Assembly: GCF_022539665.2 (NCBI RefSeq) | Contig: NW_026712537.1 | Coordinates: forward strand, 1-25,282 | Origin: Daphnia carinata | Lineage: Eukaryota; Arthropoda; Branchiopoda; Diplostraca; Daphniidae | Direction: 5' to 3' | DNA length: 25,282 nucleotides | Shown: positions 11,032 to 19,540 of the stretch, one piece after another | Position numbering within the stretch: the stretch's first letter is position 1 | How the letters are laid out: each line of letters opens with the position of its first letter | Made by a program: the position numbers and the translations under genes | The notes under the pieces: model-generated | Seen by the model: the letters and a program-made list of their open reading frames with translations, nothing else | Databases searched by the model: none | What the model was told of the DNA's origin: nothing

Positions 11032-11112
11032 CTTTAAAGTCACCAGTTGGAGTCGAAGCGAGTCCGCTTCGAGTGCAATTGTAGATTGCTCGAGGCGAAG
11101 CCGACGAGCAAT
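11032..11112 (+). repeat. 3' non-coding end of DIRS copy 1 with two hairpins (candidate right terminal repeat)
   Basis: After the recombinase stop come about 80 bases before the satellite. Bases 11053-11072 form a perfect 8-bp stem (tcgaagcg / cgcttcga) with a 4-base loop. Bases 11085-11112 form an 8-bp stem (attgctcg / cgagcaat) with an inner ggc/gcc pair around gaa. The gcaat at 11075-11079 can pair with attgc at 11085-11089 instead, so the structures are alternatives. The last base of the second stem is shared with the satellite. DIRS elements end in inverted repeats and carry an internal complementary region needed to form circles; this tail may be part of that apparatus. That role is inference because the left end is missing. 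Confidence 0.6.
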
Positions 11113-12755
11113 ATGGTAACTTATTGTATCACACTATATTCACAATGAATACACGTATATTTGATGCTGTTTGAATGTAGATCATGAAACTGATTCTATA
11201 ACACTATATTCACATTGAATACACGTATATTTGATGCTGTTTGAATGTAGATCATGAAACTGATTCTATAACACTATATTCACATTGAATACACGTATAT
11301 TTGATGCTGTTTGAATGTAGATATGGTAACTTATTGTATCACACTATATTCACAATGAATACACGTATATTTGATGCTGTTTGAATGTAGATCATGAAAC
11401 TGATTCTATAACACTATATTCACATTGAATACACGTATATTTGATGCTGTTTGAATGTAGATCATGAAACTGATTCTATAACACTATATTCACATTGAAT
11501 ACACGTATATTTGATGCTGTTTGAATGTAGATCATGAAACTGATTCTATAACACTATATTCACATTGAATACACGTATATTTGATGCTGTTTGAATGTAG
11601 ATATGATGAAACTGATTCTATAACACTATATTCACAATGAATACACGTATATTTGATGCTGTTTGAATGTAGATCATGAAACAGATTCTATAACACTATA
11701 TTCACATTGAATACACGTATATATTATGCTGTTTGAATGTAGATATGAAACTGATTCTATAACACTATATTCACATTGAATACACGTATATTTGATGCTG
11801 TTTGAATGTAGATATGAAACTGATTCTATAACACTATATTCACATTGAATACACGTATATTTGATGCTGTTTGAATGTAGATATGAAACTGATTCTATAA
11901 CACTATATTCACATTGAATACACGTATATTTGATGCTGTTTTTGAATGTAGATCACATTGAATGATATTTGATGCTAGATATCTATATTCTATAACACTA
12001 TATTCACATTGAATACACGTATATTTGATGCTGTTTGAATGTAGATATGAAACTGATTCTATAACACTATATTCACATTGAATACACGTATATTTGATGC
12101 TGTTTGAATGTAGATATGAAACTGATTCTATAACACTATATTCACATTGAATACACGTATATTTGATGCTGTTTGAATGTAGATCATGAAACTGATTCTA
12201 TAACACTATATTCACATTGAATACACGTATATTTGATGCTGTTTGAATGTAGATATGAAACTGATTCTATAACACTATATTCACATTGAATACACGTATA
12301 TTTGATGCTGTTTGAATGTAGATATGAAACTGATTCTATAACACTATATTCACATTGAATACACGTATATTTGATGCTGTTTGAATGTAGATCATGAAAC
12401 TGATTCTATAACACTATATTCACATTGAATACACGTATATGCTGTTTGAATGTAGATATGGAAACTTATTGTATCACACTATATTCACAATGAATACACG
12501 TATATTTGATGCTGTTTGAATGTAGATCATTACACTGATTCTATAACACTATATTCACATTGAATACACGTATATTTTATGCTGTTTGAATGTAGATATG
12601 AAACTGATTCTATAACACTATATTCACATTGAATACACGTATATTTGATGCTGTTTGAATGTAGATCATGAAACTGATTCTATAACACTATATTCACATT
12701 GAATACACGTATATTTGATGTTGTTTGAATGTAGATCATTACACTGATTCTATAA
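11112..12755 (+). repeat. Satellite array, middle block (about 23 units) between the two DIRS copies
   Basis: Same 69-70 bp head-to-tail satellite. It starts with a B-type monomer at 11113, then C, C, B, C, C, C. It is less uniform than the left block: an extra atg at about 11603, gtatatattatg at about 11720, a scrambled unit at 11938-12000, a monomer lacking ttgat at about 12440, and two units starting catta instead of catga (about 12536 and 12736). The last units before copy 2 (T type at 12598, C type ending tgttgtttg at 12667, then a catta unit) repeat the variants before copy 1. It ends at gattctataa, 12755. Confidence 0.95.
11931..12000 (+). repeat. Scrambled satellite monomer
   Basis: The unit reads gatgctgtttttgaatgta and then fragments of the monomer out of order (gatcacattgaatgatattt, gatgctagatatctatattc) before normal periodicity resumes at tataacac. 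It looks like a small rearrangement from repeated template jumps or unequal repair. It is the most disordered unit in the window. Confidence 0.75.
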
Positions 12756-12765
12756 GTCAGCCACC

Positions 12766-13515
12766 GTGCCGGCAGACAAGAGTCGGGCCATTCGGAAGTG
12801 GATGACGGAGGGTTTTCCAGCCTCCGAGGCGAAAGCCTTGCGCGAGATCTTCACCCCCTCCTTCGAGGGATCCTTCTCGCTGGGATGCCCACTTCTCGAC
12901 GACTCAGTTGCCAGATCGCTTCGCCGTGCTAAAAATACTACGGCCAGGATTCCTGATTTTCAAGAGAAGATTTGGCAGTCTACACAGTATAAGGTGCTGG
13001 ACATTGCCCGTCCCCTAATCTGTCTCTGGAGCAACATGACTCCCACCGACCCGGCGGCCAAGGCCGTCGAATCCGCCCTACGCCTCTGGGCTGTGGCATT
13101 CTATGAGATCACCAAATATCGGCGCCGCAACATACTTCGCCAGACAGCCCCCGATTTCATCCCTCTGTTGGCCGATTCAAGTCTGTTTTCTAATCGTGAG
13201 ACAACCCGGCTCTTTGGCACCCGTTTTGTGAAGGCACTAGCAAAGGAGGCCGACGAAGAAAGAAAACTAGAAAAAGCACGTCGTAGCGGTTTCTCCAACC
13301 TCCGTAGATCGGGTAAAGGACGGAGGCCGCATAGCTCGTCGCAGCAGCAGTACATCCCCAGGAATTCACATCCATCCAGAGGCCATTCGGCGAATCGCCC
13401 TAACAGGTATAGCATGTCTGTTCTTTCGCTAATAAGCACACCAAAGAAGTTAGACGAAGCCCCAGTAGGGGGTAGGCTCTCTTTTTTTTTCGGCAAATTG
13501 GGCCTTGATCGTTGA
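12766..13515 (+). pseudogene. DIRS Gag-like fragment, copy 2 (ends at a frameshift)
   Basis: The frame is open from 12748, within the satellite; 12766 is a GTG and the first ATG is at 12802, so the real N-terminus is probably missing. Residues about 5-75 (from 12766) show a Gag segment absent from copy 1: RKWMTEGFPASEAKAL, FEGSFSLGCPLLDDS and a basic SLRRAK stretch. The rest matches copy 1 exactly up to GGRLSFFF. There a T9 run instead of T8 shifts the frame and a TGA at 13513-13515 ends it. Gag-like proteins of DIRS elements are presumed structural or nucleic-acid-binding; no zinc finger is seen. In copy 1 this region is fused in frame to RT, so the stop here is a lesion or a base-calling error, not a natural gene end. 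Confidence 0.8.
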
Positions 13516-13599
13516 CGACGTTTTTGCCACTAGCGTTGTATCAAAAGGGGCGTACATAGATTTTATCGACCCCCCGTTCAACACCTTTTACCGAGACGT
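13482..13599 (+). other. Out-of-frame stretch between two opposing homopolymer indels, copy 2
   Basis: The T run at 13482-13490 has nine T (eight at 8237-8244) and the C run at 13570-13575 has six C (seven at 8323-8329 region in copy 1). The first adds a base and the second removes one, so only about 80 bases between them are out of frame. In copy 1 the same bases encode the conserved DIRS lead-in to RT (NWALIVDDVF and following), which shows that copy 1 has the ancestral frame. Both differences are in homopolymers, the usual place for long-read consensus errors. Confidence 0.75.
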
Positions 13600-15480
13600 A
13601 TGTCAATGACCACTTTAATGCGCCATACCTGTGACCAGGAAGTAAAATCCCTTTTAGCAAAGAACGCCATTCGTCCGGTTACTGACATCGAATCCCCCGG
13701 GTTCGTCAGCCCCCTATTCGTAATACCCAAAAAATCGGGAGGTTACCGCCCAATTATAAACCTTAAGTCTTTGAACAGTTTTGTGCGCTACGAGCACTTT
13801 AAGATGGAGTCTCTAGCTACAGTACAGGATTTAATACGCCAAGGAGACTTCATGGCTAAAATCGACCTCCAGGATGCGTATTTGTCGGTTCCCATCGCCC
13901 CAGAATTCTATCGCTTCCTTCGCTTTTCATGGAATGACAAACTGTACGAGTTCAGGGTTTTGCCCTTTGGTCTTTCATCGGCCCCTCGTTTGTTTACGAA
14001 GCTATTACGCCCGGTAATTGGTATTTTGAGGGGAATGGGAATTAGACTCGTCGTCTACCTGGACGACATCCTTTTCATGAACGCGTCTGAAGAGGGGTTA
14101 CGAAAGGACATCCATGCCGCTCTTTCGCTATTCCAAACCCTGGGCTTTGTTATAAATTTTGAGAAATCAGTCTTACAGCCTCAAAGAAATTTAGAATATC
14201 TTGGCATGGTCGTGAACTCCGAGTCCTTATCCTTGGCCCTTCCGACAGATAAAAATGGGAAACTAATAGCCCTCTGCCAACGCCTTTTAAAACGAAAGTC
14301 TCCTCCTTTGCGAGATGTAGCTACTTTACTCGGACATTTTGCTTGGGCCATTTCGGCAGTCCCGTACTCACAAGTCCATTGTAGAGGTTTGCAACGTTTT
14401 TTGAATTCACACTCGCTCCTCAGCAGTCTTGAGGCCAAATTTAATCTATCGCCCGAGGCGATTGCCGACATCAAATGGTGGGTCAAGGCACTTCTGAAAT
14501 CCAAAGGATGTACCTTCACATCGAATCCGGATCTTACGATCTACGCAGATGCATCCCGTTTGGGTTGGGGCTTCCATTGCGATGGCACTTCCGGTAGGGG
14601 CCCCTGGACATCGGCGGACCTTCGTCGTCACATAAACGAATTAGAACTTCTGGCAGCGCTCTACGCGGTTCAGTCTATGACTAAGAATTCTCGGGGACTA
14701 TCCATCCTCCTCTATTTGGACAACACGACCGCCGTCGCTTACATTAATCGTGGTGGTGGTACACATTCGAAGCACTTGTGTGAGTTAGCAAGTCTCCTGT
14801 TTGATTGGTGCGAGGATAGAAACCTTTTCATTCGAGCCATCCATTTGCCGGGGGTACAGAACACCCTAGCGGACGAACAATCCCGAATTCTAGTGGACTC
14901 TAGCGATTGGCGTCTCAGTATCTCGGTCTTCAACCGTATAATGAACATTTGGCCAGCAGAAGTTGATTTGTTTTCATGTGCATGGAATGCCCAGTTGCAT
15001 CGTTTTGTTTCGAAACTGCCACAACCCGGAGCAATGGCCTATAACGCGTTCGCCATATCCTGGGCGAATTTTATCGGTTACGCTTTTCCGCCGTTTTGTT
15101 TAGTGTCACGCTGCATCTCCAAGATGCAAAAGGAGAAGGCGGGCTTAGTGCTAGTATGCCCCTTCTGGAAGAGTCAACCGTGGTTTCCCCTGCTACTGGG
15201 CCTGACAACGGACTTCCCGAGGATAATTCCACCATTTCCCAGTCTATTAATCTCTCCGGTGGGAGAGTCACACCCGCTGCTATTGAGCAGGCACCCTATC
15301 ACGCTATCCGTTTGGAAGCTATCAAGCAACACCTCCGCAAGGGAGGCTTTTCGGAAGGAGTTATCGAACTCCTCGTCGCAGCCAACCGACCTAGCACCAG
15401 GGCCGCATATCAATCCGCATGGACAACATGGAGTAGCTGGTGTCTACGACGGGGCTGTGATCCCCTACATGCTCCTCTAA
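13600..15480 (+). CDS. DIRS reverse transcriptase / RNase H / Dam-like protein, copy 2
   Basis: Starts at the first ATG after the second indel; this corresponds to residue 203 of the copy 1 frame, so it is an internal Met rather than a proven start. The 626 residues match copy 1 except Arg25 (Cys in copy 1) and one Leu for Ile near the FPPF motif. RT motifs: GGYRPIINL, motif A KIDLQDAY with D89, LPFGLSSAP and YLDD at 153-156 (bases 14056-14067). RNase H candidate residues are D317, E349, D374 and D425. The C-terminal Dam-like segment follows, then a tail encoded by bases shared with the recombinase frame. The whole catalytic RT and RNase H region is intact, but the lead-in segment is missing because of the upstream indels. 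Confidence 0.92.
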   Translation: MSMTTLMRHTCDQEVKSLLAKNAIRPVTDIESPGFVSPLFVIPKKSGGYRPIINLKSLNSFVRYEHFKMESLATVQDLIRQGDFMAKIDLQDAYLSVPIAPEFYRFLRFSWNDKLYEFRVLPFGLSSAPRLFTKLLRPVIGILRGMGIRLVVYLDDILFMNASEEGLRKDIHAALSLFQTLGFVINFEKSVLQPQRNLEYLGMVVNSESLSLALPTDKNGKLIALCQRLLKRKSPPLRDVATLLGHFAWAISAVPYSQVHCRGLQRFLNSHSLLSSLEAKFNLSPEAIADIKWWVKALLKSKGCTFTSNPDLTIYADASRLGWGFHCDGTSGRGPWTSADLRRHINELELLAALYAVQSMTKNSRGLSILLYLDNTTAVAYINRGGGTHSKHLCELASLLFDWCEDRNLFIRAIHLPGVQNTLADEQSRILVDSSDWRLSISVFNRIMNIWPAEVDLFSCAWNAQLHRFVSKLPQPGAMAYNAFAISWANFIGYAFPPFCLVSRCISKMQKEKAGLVLVCPFWKSQPWFPLLLGLTTDFPRIIPPFPSLLISPVGESHPLLLSRHPITLSVWKLSSNTSAREAFRKELSNSSSQPTDLAPGPHINPHGQHGVAGVYDGAVIPYMLL

Positions 15481-15491
15481 CAGTTGGTTAG
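15156..15491 (+). pseudogene. DIRS tyrosine recombinase, N-terminal part, copy 2
   Basis: Same frame, ATG and premature TAG (15489-15491) as copy 1, with an identical protein from the ATG onward. It overlaps the 3' end of the RT frame by 325 bases. It holds the core-binding domain of the recombinase up to DPLHAPL, after which the reading moves to another frame. Because the identical break is in both copies, it existed before they were duplicated, and is unlikely to be a random sequencing error. Confidence 0.82.
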
Positions 15492-16321
15492 AATATCTAG
15501 TCGGACTGAAAGCAGCAGGCAAGGCTTACAGCACGATCAACGTGCACCGGTCAATGTTAAGTTGCACCCTACCTAACGTGGACAGCTCGCCTCTGGGGCA
15601 ACATCCGCTTGTTAAGCAATTAATGAAGGGTTGCTTCAATTCAAACCCTCCGCTACCCCGCTACAATAGCACCTGGAACCCTGATGACGTGTTGCGTCAT
15701 ATGATGACAGTAGGTCCAAACGAGTCTTTATCTCTGTCTACATTGTCTTATAAACTTGCCACCTTGGTGGCGTTAGCCACCTTGCTCAGAACAGCAGAGC
15801 TTGCCTCTATCTCATTTTCATCAATTCACTTCTCTAATCTTGCAGCTCAATTTAATCTCTCACAGCCTCGCAAATCGCAGCGCACCGGTGCACTGCGCTC
15901 CATATCTTTGCGCCGCTTCACGAACCCGCTTACCTGCCCAGTAACTTGTATGGAGAACTACATAAACCGGACTGCTTGCTTAACGGAGTCACAAAATCGC
16001 TCCTATCTCTGGCTTAGTCTGCGCAAACCGCATAAACCGGTGGGAGCTTCAACCCTAGGTCGCTGGATCAAGCTATACCTAAAAGAGGCGAACGTCGATC
16101 CTTATTTCACTGCCCATTCCATCAGGGGCGCAGCGGCGTCGCACGCTGCTTTAGCAGGCGTCCCCATTGATACCATTCTACGCACGGCAGACTGGTCAAG
16201 GGAGTCAACTTTCAACCGTTTTTATAGACGAGACATAATCGCTCCGTCGGTGGCAGAATATGGTAACTTATTGTATCACACTATATTCACAATGAATACA
16301 CGTATATTTGATGCTGTTTGA
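15461..16321 (+). pseudogene. DIRS tyrosine recombinase, catalytic part, copy 2, fused to satellite
   Basis: Numbered from the GTG at 15542, residues 1-239 are identical to copy 1, including R83, K111, H192/R195, W218 and Y228. After SVAE the element ends and the frame runs into the satellite for 20 more codons (starting YGNLLYHT) to a TGA at 16319-16321. The last five element residues of copy 1 (ALFKT) are therefore replaced by satellite-encoded ones. The catalytic residues remain, but the frameshift separates them from the N-terminal domain, so function is doubtful. Confidence 0.85.
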
Positions 16322-19300
16322 ATGTAGATCATGAAACTGATTCTATAACACTATATTCACATTGAATACACGTATATTTGATGCTGTTTGAATGTAGATC
16401 ATGAAACTGATTCTATAACACTATATTCACATTGAATACACGTATATTTGATGCAGTTTGAATGTAGATATGGTAACTTATTGTATCACACTATATTCAC
16501 AATGAATACACGTATATTTGATGCTGTTTGAATGTAGATCATGAAACTGATTCTATAACACTATATTCACATTGAATACACGTATATTTGATGCTGTTTG
16601 AATGTAGATCATGAAACTGATTCTATAACACTATATTCACATTGAATACACGTATATTTGATGCTGTTTGAATGTAGATATGAAACTGATTCTATAACAC
16701 TATATTCACATTGAATACACGTATATTTGATGCTGTTTGAATGTAGATCATGAAACTGATTCTATAACACTATATTCACATTGAATACACGTATATTTGA
16801 TGCTGTTTGAATGTAGATCATGAAACTGATTCTATAACACTATATTCACATTGAATACACGTATATTTGATGCTGTTTGAATGTAGATATGAAACTGATT
16901 CTATAACACTATATTCACATTGAATACACGTATATTTGATGCTGTTTGAATGTAGATCATGAAACTGATTCTATAACACTATATTCACATTGAATACACG
17001 TATATTTGATGCTGTTTGAATGTAGATCATGAAACTGATTCTATAACACTATATTCACATTGAATACACGTATATTTGATGCTGTTTGAATGTAGATCAT
17101 GAAACTGATTCTATAACACTATATTCACATTGAATACACGTATATTTGATGCTGTTTGAATGTAGATCATGAAACTGATTCTATAACACTATATTCACAT
17201 TGAATACACGTATATTTGATGCTGTTTGAATGTAGATCATGAAACTGATTCTATAACACTATATTCACATTGAATACACGTATATTTGATGCTGTTTGAA
17301 TGTAGATCATGAAACTGATTCTATAACACTATATTCACATTGAATACACGTATATTTGATGCTGTTTGAATGTAGATCATGAAACTGATTCTATAACACT
17401 ATATTCACATTGAATACACGTATATTTGATGCTGTTTGAATGTAGATATGGTAACTTATTGTATCACACTATATTCACAATGAATACACGTATATTTGAT
17501 GCTGTTTGAATGTAGATCATGAAACTGATTCTATAACACTATATTCACATTGAATACACGTATATTTGATGCTGTTTGAATGTAGATCATGAAACTGATT
17601 CTATAACACTATATTCACATTGAATACACGTATATTTGATGCTGTTTGAATGTAGATCATGAAACTGATTCTATAACACTATATTCACATTGAATACACG
17701 TATATTTGATGCTGTTTGAATGTAGATATGAAACTGATTCTATAACACTATATTCACATTGAATACACGTATATTTGATGCTGTTTGAATGTAGATATGA
17801 AACTGATTCTATAACACTATATTCACATTGAATACACGTATATTTGATGCTGTTTGAATGTAGATATGAAACTGATTCTATAACACTATATTCACATTGA
17901 ATACACGTATATTTGATGCTGTTTGAATGTAGATCATGAAACTGATTCTATAACACTATATTCACATTGAATACACGTATATTTGATGCTGTTTGAATGT
18001 AGATATGAAACTGATTCTATAACACTATATTCACATTGAATACACGTATATTTGATGCTGTTTGAATGTAGATCATGAAACTGATTCTATAACACTATAT
18101 TCACATTGAATACACGTATATTTGATGCTGTTTGAATGTAGATATGGTAACTTATTGTATCACACTATATTCACAATGAATACACGTATATTTGATGCTG
18201 TTTGAATGTAGATCATGAAACTGATTCTATAACACTATATTCACATTGAATACACGTATATTTGATGCTGTTTGAATGTAGATCATGAAACTGATTCTAT
18301 AACACTATATTCACATTGAATACACGTATATTTGATGCTGTTTGAATGTAGATATGAAACTGATTCTATAACACTATATTCACATTGAATACACGTATAT
18401 TTGATGCTGTTTGAATGTAGATCATGAAACTGATTCTATAACACTATATTCACATTGAATACACGTATATTTGATGCTGTTTGAATGTAGATCATGAAAC
18501 TGATTCTATAACACTATATTCACATTGAATACACGTATATTTGATGCTGTTTGAATGTAGATCATGAAACTGATTCTATAACACTATATTCACATTGAAT
18601 ACACGTATATTTGATGCTGTTTGAATGTAGATCATGAAACTGATTCTATAACACTATATTCACATTGAATACACGTATATTTGATGCTGTTTGAATGTAG
18701 ATCATGAAACTGATTCTATAACACTATATTCACATTGAATACACGTATATTTGATGCTGTTTGAATGTAGATATGAAACTGATTCTATAACACTATATTC
18801 ACATTGAATACACGTATATTTGATGCTGTTTGAATGTAGATCATGAAACTGATTCTATAACACTATATTCACATTGAATACACGTATATTTGATGCTGTT
18901 TGAATGTAGATCATGAAACTGATTCTATAACACTATATTCACATTGAATACACGTATATTTGATGCTGTTTGAATGTAGATCATGAAACTGATTCTATAA
19001 CACTATATTCACATTGAATACACGTATATTTGATGCTGTTTGAATGTAGATCATGAAACTGATTCTATAACACTATATTCACATTGAATACACGTATATT
19101 TGATGCTGTTTGAATGTAGATCATGAAACTGATTCTATAACACTATATTCACATTGAATACACGTATATTTGATGCTGTTTGAATGTAGATATGGTAACT
19201 TATTGTATCACACTATATTCACAATGAATACACGTATATTTGATGCTGTTTGAATGTAGATCATGAAACTGATTCTATAACACTATATTCACATTGAATA

Positions 19301-19540
19301 CACGTATATTTGATGCTGTTTGAATGTAGATCATGAAACTGATTCTATAACACTATATTCACATTGAATACACGTATATTTGATGCTGTTTGAATGTAGA
19401 TATGAAACTGATTCTATAACACTATATTCACATTGAATACACGTATATTTGATGCTGTTTGAATGTAGATCATGAAACTGATTCTATAACACTATATTCA
19501 CATTGAATACACGTATATTTGATGCTGTTTGAATGTAGAT
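16259..19540 (+). repeat. Satellite array, right block, homogeneous part
   Basis: Same 69-70 bp head-to-tail repeat, joined directly to copy 2. The first units are B, C, C, B, C, C, T, C, C, T. B-type units start at 16260, 16470, 17448, 18144 and 19192; apart from the second, each is followed by two or three C units and then a T unit. A single substitution (gatgcagtttg) lies at about 16455. In this part the two halves of each monomer type stay linked: atggtaac units always carry aatgaat and catgaaac or atgaaac units always carry attgaat. Nothing else is seen in the block. Confidence 0.95.

Larger units (their letters stand above)
7604..11111 (+). mobile_element. DIRS1-group tyrosine-recombinase retrotransposon, copy 1 (5'-truncated)
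   Basis: A unique-sequence island with much higher G+C than the satellite around it. Its coding order, Gag-like, RT, RNase H, Dam-like tail, then an overlapping tyrosine recombinase, identifies the DIRS order rather than LTR (integrase) or LINE (endonuclease) elements; no integrase or protease is present. The left edge is gattct (satellite) joined to cttcacc inside the gag frame; copy 2 has 97 additional bases here. The right edge keeps about 80 bp of non-coding sequence with two hairpins after the recombinase stop, then joins the satellite at tatggtaac. No target-site duplication is apparent, as expected for recombinase insertion. The left terminal repeat and N-terminal gag are missing, so the copy is probably not autonomous. 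DIRS assignment is strong; the exact family is unknown. Confidence 0.93.
12756..16258 (+). mobile_element. DIRS1-group retrotransposon, copy 2 (truncated at both ends)
   Basis: Aligns to copy 1 base for base at an offset of 5245 (5246 between the two indels) from 12849 to 16258. By eye I find three substitutions (8427 t/13672 c, Cys to Arg; 8465 t/13710 c, silent; 9855 a/15100 t, Ile to Leu) and two indels (T8 to T9 ending at 13490; C7 to C6 ending at 13575). At the left it keeps 93 element bases lost from copy 1, after satellite gattctataa. At the right it stops at gtggcagaa, 11 codons into what remains of the recombinase C-terminus in other terms just before EALFKT, and joins the same tatggtaac satellite unit as copy 1. 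It lacks the 3' hairpin tail. Near identity plus shared flank variants indicates duplication of one insertion. Confidence 0.93.

Noticed and set aside
7604-11111. LTR retrotransposon or endogenous retrovirus
   Set aside because: There is no integrase, protease, LTR or envelope-like frame. The RNase H and RT are of DIRS type and a tyrosine recombinase follows.
11112-12755. Long direct repeats flanking the element as LTRs or target-site duplications
   Set aside because: The flanks are ordinary satellite monomers that continue for kilobases, so their similarity does not define element ends.
12756-12848. Terminal repeat shared by copy 2's left end and copy 1's right end (both contain cgaggcgaa)
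   Set aside because: The match is only nine bases, lies inside coding sequence in copy 2, and is not extended on either side.
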